Shown here in pieces: positions 15,906 through 24,278 of a stretch of 64,000 nt of DNA. The stretch is from JANPPS01 sp965246835 (lineage in GTDB: Bacteria; Pseudomonadota; Alphaproteobacteria; Acetobacterales; Acetobacteraceae): the NCBI GenBank assembly GCA_965246835.1, contig CBDFFQ010000001.1:806001-870000 (forward strand), read 5' to 3'. Position 1 is the stretch's first letter. Each line of letters starts with the position of its first letter. A program made the position numbers and the translations under genes. A model generated the notes under the pieces. The model made no database searches and was not told where the DNA came from. It saw nothing but the letters and a program-made list of their open reading frames with translations.

Positions 15906-17645
15906 TCAGTGGCCATATTCAGGGACGGCGAAGGGCAGTGGCAGGGTCAGCGCAACCCCGGCCTGCCGCAACGCGTCGCCGCCATCGCGGAACAGCGCGC
16001 CGCTCATGAAATGCTGCACGAACTCGTCCCGCGTCAGGCTCACGGTCAGCAGGTCGGCCGGTGCCGTAAGGCCCGGCATCGGACGCCCGGCCAGCCGCTC
16101 GAACGCGGCGGCCAGCACGATGTGGTTGGTGCCGGCGCCGCCACCGGTCCAGCCGCCCGAGGTGGCGGAGAGGTCATACCAGGCTCCGGCCAAGGCACGC
16201 ATGGCCGGCCCGACGGGCTGCCCGGGCCGGATCGCCGCGTCGATGGCGAGGCTGGCCTGCGCCGTCACGCGGTCGCGGAGTAGGCTGCCGGGCCTGGCCG
16301 GGTCCGGCAGGCAGGTCCCCTGGTCCAGCAACACCTCCAACGTGTAGCGCATGCCGCCCGGCACGAACGCGTAGGGGTCCGTGCTGCGCACCACGGCCTG
16401 GCCCGGCGCCGGCACTTGCGCGAACACCTCCTGCTGCCGGCTTTTTTCGAAAATATAGAGCGCGCCGCCAATGCCATACGGAGTGTCGATCGGCATGCGG
16501 AGAGCGAGGCCGCCCATGATGGGGACAGTACGTTCCCCGGCCATGAGGCCCTGCTTCAACGCGTCAACGAGGGCGGGCGGCACCGCAGGAAAACTGGACC
16601 GGGTGGCAGCCCGGCTCGCCCCGTCTTGTGCGGAAAGGAAGGCATGCACATCGTGGTGCGAGCCCATGCCCGGCATCTCGAAGGCCTGCGCCGCGTCGGG
16701 ATGCCGCAACAACCGGTCGAGGACCGCGCGGGCGGCTACGGCGTAGTTCTCCTTTCCCGTCTGCGCCTCGGTGATCAGGAAGGTTGGATTGATCCCCGCG
16801 GCTGCCGGGTGCTTCTTGTTGTAATAGAACACGGGCGGATGAAGGGGCGAGTGGTTGATCTGGAAGTGCTGCTTGTTCTCGGCGACGAATGTGCAGACAT
16901 CCACTGTCGTGACCCCCCGCCGATACAGCCCCACCGCCGCCTGCGCCGTGATCTCGGCGAAGTCGGCATATTGGCGATCGGTGGCATAGGCGCCCGGATG
17001 CGCGACGAAGCGGGTCTCCGCGGCGGACACGCCGTCCTGCCAATGGGTGGGCGGTAGCGCGCCGGCACGCACCATGGCCTGGGACGCCGTGAGCTCCTCC
17101 TCCCGCATGACGGCCGTGAGCGCGGCGAGGCTCAGGCCGACCGATCGCGCCACCTCCGCGGTCACGGGATAGTTCCTCTGGAATGCCTGTGGCGTGCCGG
17201 CATACTGCGCCATGAAGTCCGCCGCGTAGGCGACCGAGCCGGGCCGTAAGGGTGGCAATTCCGGCTCGGCAGCGCGCCGTTCGGCGTCGGTGCGCGGGAG
17301 CGGTCCACCGGCCGAGCCGCCCCGCCGAAGCCATGACGAGACCTGATGGCCATGAACGCCCTCCAGCAACGCGGACAGTGCGGCCACCTTGTCCTGGGCC
17401 GATGACTGCCGGGCCGCCTCCGCGACGGCGCGAATGACGCCCGGGGTGCTGGCGAGCATGTTGATCAATCCCGCCCGCTGCCGCGGCGTCAGCAACGGGG
17501 CAAGCTCCCGCCGCAGCTCTCCGCCCGCATCGTCGCGAGGTGGGTGCTGCATGGCCTCCACGAAGCGGGCGAAGGGCGTGAGGGGGGCATCGTTGGTGGC
17601 TCGCCCGGCTGCAAAACCTTCGCCTGTGGCTTCGAGGGGACCCAT
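15906..17645 (-). CDS. uncharacterised protein, intact member of a tandem paralogous family
   Basis: 579 aa; I do not recognise the family. There is no signal peptide or clear membrane segment and composition is soluble. Segments shared with the interrupted neighbour (17666-20837) are LRRGG, RNYPVT, GALPPTHWQDGV (about 197-208), TFVAENKQHFQI (about 257), GINPTFLITEA (about 288), YIFEKSRQQ, RYTLEVLLDQGT, SATSGGWTGGGAGTNHIV (about 505-522), GRPMPGLTAPADLL and HFMSGALFRDGG. The strict conservation of polar and glycine-rich motifs suggests a ligand site or enzyme, but no catalytic signature I know is present. The 20-base gap to the neighbour upstream suggests an operon or recent duplication. Confidence 0.75.
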   Translation of the reverse strand: MGPLEATGEGFAAGRATNDAPLTPFARFVEAMQHPPRDDAGGELRRELAPLLTPRQRAGLINMLASTPGVIRAVAEAARQSSAQDKVAALSALLEGVHGHQVSSWLRRGGSAGGPLPRTDAERRAAEPELPPLRPGSVAYAADFMAQYAGTPQAFQRNYPVTAEVARSVGLSLAALTAVMREEELTASQAMVRAGALPPTHWQDGVSAAETRFVAHPGAYATDRQYADFAEITAQAAVGLYRRGVTTVDVCTFVAENKQHFQINHSPLHPPVFYYNKKHPAAAGINPTFLITEAQTGKENYAVAARAVLDRLLRHPDAAQAFEMPGMGSHHDVHAFLSAQDGASRAATRSSFPAVPPALVDALKQGLMAGERTVPIMGGLALRMPIDTPYGIGGALYIFEKSRQQEVFAQVPAPGQAVVRSTDPYAFVPGGMRYTLEVLLDQGTCLPDPARPGSLLRDRVTAQASLAIDAAIRPGQPVGPAMRALAGAWYDLSATSGGWTGGGAGTNHIVLAAAFERLAGRPMPGLTAPADLLTVSLTRDEFVQHFMSGALFRDGGDALRQAGVALTLPLPFAVPEYGH

Positions 17646-17665
17646 GGGCGCTCTCCGGCTCGGCG

Positions 17666-19252
17666 TTATTGATTGAAGGCGGGAGCGGCGAACGGCAGCG
17701 GCGGCGCCAGCGCCACGCGCGCCTGCCGGAGCGACTCGCCCCCGTCCCGGAACAAGGCGCCGCTCATGAAGTGCTGGATGAACTCGTCCCGGGTCAGGCT
17801 GATGGCCATGAGGTCCGCGGGTGCCGTGAGGCCCGGCATCGGCCGCCCGGCCAATCGTTCATAGGCGGCGGCCACCACGATATGGTTGGTGCCGGCGCCC
17901 CCGCCCGTCCATCCGCCGGATGTCGCCGAAAGGTCGTGCCACGCGCCCGCCAGCTCCTGCATGGCCTGCGTCACGGGCTGACCCGGCTTCAAGGCCGCGT
18001 CGATCGCCGCATGGGTGTTGGCCGTGACCTGGTGCCGGAGCGAGCCGCCGGGCACCAACTGCCCCGTCCCCTGATCGAGCAGCACCTCGACGGTATAGCG
18101 CGGTGGCCCGGGCACGAGACGCGGGGGCGGCGTGCGCCGGGTTTGGGTGGTCTGGTCGAAATCGATGATGACCTCGGGCACCAGGGGCTGCCGGGCCTTC
18201 TCGAAGATATAGATCGCGCCGCCAGTGCCATATGGCGTCTCGAGCGGGAGCCGGATCGCCTGGCCGTTCAGGACCGAAGCGCCGTATTCGCCGAGGCCCG
18301 CCCGGATGCGCAGGTCGGCGATCATGTCGGCCGTCACTGGTGTATTCCTGACCGTGCCATCGATGTCGCCGGATGCCAGACTTCCCTGCCGATCCATGGC
18401 CGACAGAGTCTGCGAAACGCTCAGCATATTGGGCTGGGGCGGAAAGTAGAAGCTCTGCGCCGCCTCGGGCTGGCGCTTCAACCGGTCGAAGACGGCATTC
18501 GCAGCGACGGCGTAATTGCTCTTGCCCGCAGTAGCTTCCGTGAGAAGGAAGGTCGGGTTGATCCCGCCCATTACGAGATGCGGGTGATTATAGTATTCCA
18601 ATGGCGGATTGTTGGGTGAATTGAGGATCTGGAAGTGTTGCTTGTTCTCCGCAACAAAGGTCGCGATGTCGGCCGATGTCACGCCGCGGGAGAATAGGGT
18701 GGTGGCGGCCTGGGCGGTCCGTTCGGAGAAATCGCCATAGCGGGTCCCGGTTTGGTAAGTGCCGGGGTGGGTCACGAACCGCTCCTGGGCCGCGGGAACG
18801 CCGTCTTGCCAGTGGGTGGGCGGCAGCGCACCCATATGCACGAGTGCCTCAGACGCCGCGAGCTCGTTATCCCGCATGGTGGCGATCAGCTGCGGCAGAT
18901 CGACGTTGGCGGCGCGGGCCACCTCCGTCGTGACGGGGTAGTTGCGCTGGAACTCCTGCGACGTGCCGGCATAGCGCGCCAGGTTCTCGGCCGCGAAGGG
19001 CACCGAGGCCGCCCGGAGTGGCGCATCGACCATACCGGAGGCCGCGCGGGCCGCATCCGATAGCGGCAACGGCCCGCCCTCCAGCCCGCCGCGGCGCAGC
19101 CAGGCCGCCACTTCATGCCCGAACACCCCTTCCGTCAGGGCCAGGGCGGCGGCGGCCTGGTCGTGTCCCCGGTAGTGGTGTAGGACGCCACTGATCGGCT
19201 TGTCGGAGCGGTCGCCGTAGGCGGCTGCGGAGACGAGCCGATCAGTGGTCAT
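17666..19252 (-). pseudogene. 3' part of second unknown-family paralog, split by IS256-type element
   Basis: Bases 17666-19158 encode the C-terminal 497 residues of a protein closely related to the gene at 15906-17645. The open frame continues 94 bases into the IS end and begins at an ATG (19250-19252) inside the element, so a 528-aa fusion with 31 IS-derived residues (starting MTTDRLVSAAAYGDRSDK) is possible. The original 5' part is at 20579-20837. Joining the two parts after removing the IS and one 8-bp duplication restores a single 583-aa frame reading NATPAEKAAAALALTEGV across the join. Conserved motifs match the intact paralog throughout, so decay after insertion has been minor and the event is likely recent. 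Confidence 0.85.
19151..19158. repeat. target-site duplication, left copy (GGCGGCCT)
   Basis: GGCGGCCT immediately before the left end of the IS, identical to 20571-20578. Eight bases is the usual IS256-family duplication size; a ninth base (C) would also match. Confidence 0.85.
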
Positions 19253-20570
19253 CGCGATGTTGCTGGGTAGGGTTGGGTTGCGAGACGCAACTCTGACCCG
19301 AGGACCACCACGATGACCGATGACAAGATCGCCCTTCGCGCGCTTCTGGAGAAGGGCTCCGATACGACGTTCCTGCGCGAGATGATCGGCTTCGCCGCCG
19401 AACGCCTCATGGCACTCGAAACCGACGGCCTCTGCGGCGCCGCACCGGGCGAGCGCAGCGCCGAGCGGACCAACCAGCGCAACGGCTACCGCGACCGCGA
19501 CTGGCAGACCCGGGCCGGCACCGTCGAGCTGCGCATCCCGAAGCTGCGCCGGGGCAGCTACTTCCCCGGCTTCCTCGAACCCCGCCGCATGGCCGAGAAG
19601 GCGCTAACGGCCGTGATCCAGGAAGCCTACATCCAGGGGATCTCCACCCGCTCCGTCGACGACCTGGTGCGATCCATGGGCATGGACGGCATCAGCAAGA
19701 GCCAGGTTTCCCGCCTGTGCGGCGAGATCGACGAGCGCGTCAACGCCTTCCTGGCCCGGCCGATTGAGGGGGATTGGCCGTATCTCTGGCTTGACGCCAC
19801 CTACGTCAAAGTCCGCCGCGACCATCACATCGTCTCGGTCGCCGTCATCGTCGCCGTCGGCGTCAACACAGATGGCAGGCGCGAGGTGCTGGGCATGACC
19901 ACGGGCCACAGCGAGGCCGAGCCGTTCTGGGTCGAGTTCCTGCGATCGCTGGCCAGGCGCGGCCTGCGCGGCGCCAAGCTGGTCGTCTCGGACGCCCATC
20001 CCGGGCTCAAGGCCGCCATCATCAAGGTGCTCGGCGCGACCTGGCAGCGGTGCCGGGTGCATTTCATGCGCAACGCACTGGCCTACGCGGGCAAGACGCA
20101 GCGCCGCATCGTCTCGGCCTGGGTCGGCACGGCGTTCGCCCAAGACGACGCGGCTGCCGCACGCAAGCAATGGCGCGAGGTCGCCGACCAGGCCCGGCCC
20201 CGCGTGCCAAAGCTCGCCGCCCTCATGGATGACGCCGAGGCCGACGTGCTCGCCTACATGGGTTTTCCCGTCCAGCATCGGGCCAAGCTGCACAGCACAA
20301 ACCCACTCGAGCGCCTCAACGGCGAGATTAAGCGCCGCAGCGAGGTCGTCGGCATCTTCCCCAACGAGGCCGCCGTCACCCGTCTGATCGGCGCGCTGCT
20401 GCTGGAACAGCACGACGAATGGGCCGTTCAGCGCGCCCGATACATGAGCCTGGAAACCATCGCCCCACTCAGCGATGATATCGCCGTCAGCCTGCCGTCC
20501 TTGGCAGCCTGATCGAGCAGCCAGCCCTGCTCAGCAACGCCGTTGCTACACCACGACTCGGGACACGATC
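19159..20570 (+). mobile_element. IS256-family insertion sequence, apparently complete (1412 bp)
   Basis: Terminal inverted repeats lie at 19159-19183 and 20546-20570; 21 of 25 positions match, sharing TCGTGTCCC and GTGGTGTAG. An 8-bp direct repeat GGCGGCCT flanks the element. A single intact transposase gene fills it. The insertion interrupts an open frame that is restored on removal. These features define a complete, potentially active element. Confidence 0.93.
19313..20512 (+). CDS. IS256-family transposase
   Basis: 399 aa, normal for the Mutator/IS256 family. The N-terminal DNA-binding part includes ERTNQRNGYRDRDWQTRAGT and LRIPKLRRGSYFPGFLEPRR. The catalytic DDE triad is visible as D161 (WLDATYVK), D227 (VVSDAHPGLK) and E333 (NPLERLNGEIKRR), with the CRVHFMRNAL motif between. 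The frame is intact, so transposition competence is plausible. Start ATG 19313 is 154 bases from the left IS end. Confidence 0.96.
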   Translation: MTDDKIALRALLEKGSDTTFLREMIGFAAERLMALETDGLCGAAPGERSAERTNQRNGYRDRDWQTRAGTVELRIPKLRRGSYFPGFLEPRRMAEKALTAVIQEAYIQGISTRSVDDLVRSMGMDGISKSQVSRLCGEIDERVNAFLARPIEGDWPYLWLDATYVKVRRDHHIVSVAVIVAVGVNTDGRREVLGMTTGHSEAEPFWVEFLRSLARRGLRGAKLVVSDAHPGLKAAIIKVLGATWQRCRVHFMRNALAYAGKTQRRIVSAWVGTAFAQDDAAAARKQWREVADQARPRVPKLAALMDDAEADVLAYMGFPVQHRAKLHSTNPLERLNGEIKRRSEVVGIFPNEAAVTRLIGALLLEQHDEWAVQRARYMSLETIAPLSDDIAVSLPSLAA

Positions 20571-20837
20571 GGCGGCCTTTTCCGCCGGTGTGGCGTTGCG
20601 GGAAGCGGCGCCCACCTCCCGCACCACACCGGGCAGGCGGTCGGCATAACTGGCCCAGGCCGCCTGGTCTTCGGGCGGCAGCACCTGCGCCGCCTCCCGC
20701 TGGAACCGATCCCCGGCATCTTCGCCCCGAGGCGCCTGCATGGTGGCGACAAACGTGGCGAACGGACACGCGGCCGCGGCGCCAAAGGAAACCCCTTCAC
20801 CGCCATCCGAGGCACCGGCTGCATCCAAAGGTCTCAC
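20487..20837 (-). pseudogene. 5' part of the IS-split unknown-family paralog
   Basis: From GTG 20835-20837 the frame reads RPLDAAGASDGGEG and PFATFVATMQAPRGEDAGDR, parallel to MGPLEATGEGF and PFARFVEAMQHPPRDDAGGE of the intact paralog. Native sequence ends at the target duplication (20571-20578); the remaining codons to the stop at 20487 are IS sequence. The product would be a 116-aa fragment with no conserved motif of the family core. Upstream sequence (20838-20969) has no obvious ribosome binding site for the GTG beyond GAAGCGAG. Confidence 0.8.
20571..20578. repeat. target-site duplication, right copy (GGCGGCCT)
   Basis: GGCGGCCT directly after the right inverted repeat, identical to 19151-19158. 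Confidence 0.85.
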
Positions 20838-20969
20838 CGCGTTTCACTCGCTTCGTTCAGAGACGGGTTGTGCCTGGACGGCCTGTCCTGACCCTGACGG
20901 CGGTGAACCCTCTTGCGCCGGAGCGCGGAGGGTGGTCAGAAAGCGCGGAATTGTATCGGAACGGCGATC

Positions 20970-21164
20970 ATGAGCGACACCACTCCTCCCGACCTGCACA
21001 AGACCGCACGCGGCTTCGCTGCGCCCCGCCAGAAGGTGCCAGCCTTCGCCCGCTATGAGGGCACCTCCGCCTGGCGGAAGGATCGGCGGCGCGCGCGGGA
21101 ATACGCGCTGTTCCGCGCGGCGGCCAAGCCACCCGGCCACTCCGCCAAGACGACTGGCGGCTGA
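20970..21164 (+). CDS. small basic protein of unknown function
   Basis: 64 aa from ATG 20970, rich in Arg and Lys (AWRKDRRRAREYALFRAAAK), with third codon positions mostly G or C as in neighbouring genes. No signal peptide or membrane segment. No clear Shine-Dalgarno sequence is visible. It stands alone between the split unknown gene and the DUF805 remnant, divergent from the former. I do not recognise it; it may be a small cytoplasmic or nucleic-acid-binding protein or not a gene. Confidence 0.4.
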   Translation: MSDTTPPDLHKTARGFAAPRQKVPAFARYEGTSAWRKDRRRAREYALFRAAAKPPGHSAKTTGG

Positions 21165-21194
21165 TTGGGGCGGCCTCGACCGGCGCCCGCATCG

Positions 21195-21601
21195 TCAGGC
21201 GTAGGCGTCGTAGCCGGAGTTGGGCAGCTTGTCCTCGCCATAGTCGTTCGAACCATGGCTGCCGCGAACGAACATCAGTCTAAGAGCAATCCAGATGCCG
21301 TAGACCGGCACGCACATCAGCAGTAGGTAAAACCCGCTGCGTCCCAGATCGTGGGCGCGCTTGATCGTCACGGCCAGCGTGACGACGGCTACCGCGATCG
21401 AGACCAGAATAGCCAGCATCGGCAACTGGGCCGCATAGCTGGAAAGCCTGCCGAGACGTTCACCACGAACAAGGCGAGTGTCACCAGCCAATACTCCGCC
21501 CTGGTCGCGCGGCCGGCGAAGGAGAAGAGTGGGGTAAATTCCACGGCGGCGGCTTTCGCGATATGTTCGCAACGAAAACCCGCTTCGCCGAAGCCTGGCA
21601 A
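21195..21601 (-). pseudogene. DUF805 family membrane protein, frameshifted
   Basis: The N-terminal half (FTPLFSFAGRATRAEYWLVT, first membrane helix LALFVVNV) and the C-terminal half (AILVSIAVAVVTLAVTIKRA, then HDLGRSGFYLLLMCVPVYG and the hydrophilic tail ending SGYDAYA) are both typical of DUF805 inner-membrane proteins but lie in different frames. The shift falls near 21435-21460. Either the gene is inactivated by a single-base indel or the base is a sequencing error. The C-terminal WHR-type motif RAHDLGRSG is intact. Confidence 0.65.
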
Positions 21602-21607
21602 GGCCGT

Positions 21608-22417
21608 TCAATCGTTCCTGACAGAACCGAAACTTCGCTGTTGCAGCAGCCACGCCCCGCCCAGCGCCACGGACACCCCGGCCAGGATCACCGTCGCCAG
21701 CGCATTCAGCTCCGGCGTGATGCCCAGGCGCAGGGCGGAAAAGACCACCATCGGCAGCGTGCTGGCGCCGGGCCCGGACACGAAGGTCGCGACCACGAGG
21801 TCATCGAGCGACAGCGTGAACGCCAGCAGCCAGCCGGACACCAGGGCCGGCGCCAGCAGCGGGAGCGTGACCAGGCGGAACGCCTGGAACGGTGTGGCGC
21901 CGAGGTCCTGCGCCGCATCCTCGAGCTCCGTCCCGGCATCCGCCAGCCGCGCCTCCACCACCACCGCAACGTAGGCGAGGCTCACCGACACATGCGCCAG
22001 GGTGATGGTGAGCGCACCCCGCCCCTCCGGCCAGCCCACCCATTGCTCCATCTGCACGAACAGCAGCAGCAGCGAGAGCCCGACCAGCACATCCGGCAAC
22101 ACCAGCCGCGCCGATAGCAGCCCGGCGAACACGCCCCGCCCGGCGAACCGCCCAAATCGCGACAGCGCGAATCCTGCCAGCATGCCCAGAATTGTCGCCC
22201 CCGTGGCCGAGATCGCGGCGATGCGGAGCGACATCATCGCCGCCTCGATCAGCTTGTCGTTGGCCCACAACGCCGCATACCAGCGCCAGGAGAAGCCGCC
22301 CAGCACGGTGGTGAGCCGAGACGGGTTGAAGCTGGTCGCGACCAGCAGGATGATCGGCACATACAGGAACGCATAGCCGGCCAGCAGGCACCCGGTCAGG
22401 AACCACCCGCGCCTCAC
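21608..22417 (-). CDS. potC: polyamine-type ABC transporter permease (PotC/PotI-like)
   Basis: 269 aa inner-membrane permease with about six helices (first GCLLAGYAFLYVPIILLVAT). The EAA loop appears as ELEDAAQDLGATPFQAFRLV, contacting the ATPase. YVPIILLVATSFNPS is characteristic of the second permease of spermidine/putrescine importers. The start is GTG 22415-22417, which overlaps the TGA of the upstream permease (GTGA), giving VRRGWFLTG. Last gene of the six-gene minus-strand operon ggt-amidase-binding protein-ATPase-permease-permease. Confidence 0.88.
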   Translation of the reverse strand: MRRGWFLTGCLLAGYAFLYVPIILLVATSFNPSRLTTVLGGFSWRWYAALWANDKLIEAAMMSLRIAAISATGATILGMLAGFALSRFGRFAGRGVFAGLLSARLVLPDVLVGLSLLLLFVQMEQWVGWPEGRGALTITLAHVSVSLAYVAVVVEARLADAGTELEDAAQDLGATPFQAFRLVTLPLLAPALVSGWLLAFTLSLDDLVVATFVSGPGASTLPMVVFSALRLGITPELNALATVILAGVSVALGGAWLLQQRSFGSVRND

Positions 22418-23235
22418 TGCCGCGCCCGCAGCAATGTCATGGGCACCAGCAAGGCCAGCAGCAACGCATTGGCGACCGCGGCGGCCATCGGCCAGTCGCG
22501 ATTGGCGAAGAACTCGTTCCACAGCGCACGCCCGATCGTCTGCGCGCCGGGGCCGCCCAGCAGCTCCGGGATCACGTATTCGCCGACCGCGGGAATGAAC
22601 ACCAATGCCAGCCCGGCGGCGACGCCCGGCAGCGACAGCGGCAGCGTCACGGTCCGGAACGTCACGAACGGCCCGGCGCCGAGATCGGCGGCCGCCTCCT
22701 CCAGCGCAGGGTCCCGCTTCGAGAGCCGGGCATAGAGCGGCAGGATCATAAACGGCAGGTAGGCGTAGGTGACGCCGATATACATCGCCGTGTCGGTATA
22801 GAGCAGGTGCACCGGCGACAGGCCCAGGGCGCCCAGCGCTGCGTTGACCCAGCCCTCGTCCCGTAACAACCCGATCCAGGCCGTGATGCGGAGCAAAAAC
22901 CCGGTCCAGAACGGCAGCATGACGCCCAGCAGCAACAAGGACCGCCACCGCTCCGGCGCGCGTGCGATGGCCAGCGCCATCGGGTAGCCGATCAGCAGGC
23001 AGAACAGCGACGCGACGCCGGCCACGGCCAGGGATTTCAACGCCGCGCGGAGATAGAACCCGTCCTCGGTCAGGGTGGCGTAGTTCGCGGCGTCCGGCGT
23101 CTCCAGCAGCGGGGTGTAAGGCGGGACGCCGGGCACGGAGGTGCTGAACGACAACGCCGCCACGATCACGACGGGCGCCGCCACGAACACCAGCAGCCAC
23201 AGCCAAACCGGCGCCAGCACCGCCGCGCGGTTCAT
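22414..23235 (-). CDS. potB: polyamine-type ABC transporter permease (PotB/PotH-like)
   Basis: 273 aa with six hydrophobic segments beginning VWLWLLVFVAAPVVIVAAL. The EAA-loop equivalent is ALEEAAADLGAGPFVTFRTV. GVTYAYLPFMILPLYA and the C-terminal GEYVIPELLGG match first permeases of spermidine/putrescine systems. Start ATG 23233-23235 overlaps the potA stop and has GGAGG immediately upstream inside potA; an in-frame start 18 bases earlier is less likely. Confidence 0.88.
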   Translation of the reverse strand: MNRAAVLAPVWLWLLVFVAAPVVIVAALSFSTSVPGVPPYTPLLETPDAANYATLTEDGFYLRAALKSLAVAGVASLFCLLIGYPMALAIARAPERWRSLLLLGVMLPFWTGFLLRITAWIGLLRDEGWVNAALGALGLSPVHLLYTDTAMYIGVTYAYLPFMILPLYARLSKRDPALEEAAADLGAGPFVTFRTVTLPLSLPGVAAGLALVFIPAVGEYVIPELLGGPGAQTIGRALWNEFFANRDWPMAAAVANALLLALLVPMTLLRARQ

Positions 23236-24269
23236 TCCTCCAGCCTGATGCACGCCTCGGGAGCCCAGGAAACGGTCACCGCCGCGCCCGGCCCGGGCGG
23301 CGTGCCGAGACCTTCGGCGAGCGGTTCCGATACCAGCAGCGTGCCCTGCGCAAGCCGGACGCTGTGCTCGATGGCGCCGCCGCGATAGGCGCTGCGCTCG
23401 ATCGTGCCCGGCACGCTGTTGACGCCGGGTCCGAGCCGGAGGCGTTCGGGGCGCAGCGCCACATGCACGGGACCGTCTGGCCAGGCGCCGGCCGTGTGAA
23501 CGGGGCCGACGCCGTCGAGTGTCAGCGCGCCGCCCTGCACCTGCCCCGGCATGATGTTGGCGGCGCCCATGAACTCCGCCACATACCGGGTTGCGGGCCG
23601 CTCGTAGATTTCCGCCGGCGTGCCGATTTGCGCCAGCCGGCCCTGATGCAGCAGGCCGATGCGCGTCGCCATGGCCAAGGCCTCGTCCTGGTCGTGCGTG
23701 ACCAGCACGAAGGTGGTCCCGGTCTCGGCCTGGACGCGCAGCAGCTCCTGCCGGGTCTGTTCGCGCAGGTTGCGGTCCAGCGCCGACAGCGGCTCATCCA
23801 GCAGCAGGAGCCGCGGGCGGGGCGCCAGGGCGCGGGCGAGCGCCACACGTTGGCGCTGTCCGCCGGAGAGCGCGTCCGGCTTGCGGGCGGAGAAGTCGCG
23901 CAAGCGCACCAAATCCAGCAAGGCAGCGACCCGGGTGGCGATCTCGGCGCCGGGCATGCCCTGCCGGCGAAGACCGAAGCCGACATTTTCCGCCACGGTC
24001 ATGTGTGGGAACAGGGCATAGGACTGGAAGGTCGTGTTCACCGGGCGGCGATGCGGCGGCAGGCGCGTGATGTCCTGCCCATCCAGCACGATGCGCCCCG
24101 ATGTCACCGGCACGAAGCCGCCGAGGGCGCGCAACAGCGTGGTCTTGCCGGAGCCGGAGCCGCCGAGCAGCACGAACATCTCGCCCCGGGCGATCGTGAG
24201 GTCGAGCGCATCGAGGGCGAGGGCCGGGCCGTAGCGGACGGTAAGCGCCTCGACGGTGAGGTCAGGCAC
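23232..24269 (-). CDS. potA: polyamine-type ABC transporter ATPase (PotA/PotG-like)
   Basis: 345 aa. Walker A GGSGSGKTT at about 36-44, Q-loop FQSYALFPHMTV, signature LSGGQRQRVALARAL, Walker B LLLLDEPLSALD, and switch VTHDQDEAL. A C-terminal TOBE regulatory domain follows (HVALRPERLRL). RPVNTTFQSYALFPHMTVAE is the pattern of PotA-type ATPases. The binding-protein gene ends nine bases upstream and the first permease overlaps its stop. Confidence 0.9.
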   Translation of the reverse strand: MPDLTVEALTVRYGPALALDALDLTIARGEMFVLLGGSGSGKTTLLRALGGFVPVTSGRIVLDGQDITRLPPHRRPVNTTFQSYALFPHMTVAENVGFGLRRQGMPGAEIATRVAALLDLVRLRDFSARKPDALSGGQRQRVALARALAPRPRLLLLDEPLSALDRNLREQTRQELLRVQAETGTTFVLVTHDQDEALAMATRIGLLHQGRLAQIGTPAEIYERPATRYVAEFMGAANIMPGQVQGGALTLDGVGPVHTAGAWPDGPVHVALRPERLRLGPGVNSVPGTIERSAYRGGAIEHSVRLAQGTLLVSEPLAEGLGTPPGPGAAVTVSWAPEACIRLEE

Positions 24270-24278
24270 TTAGGGGGA

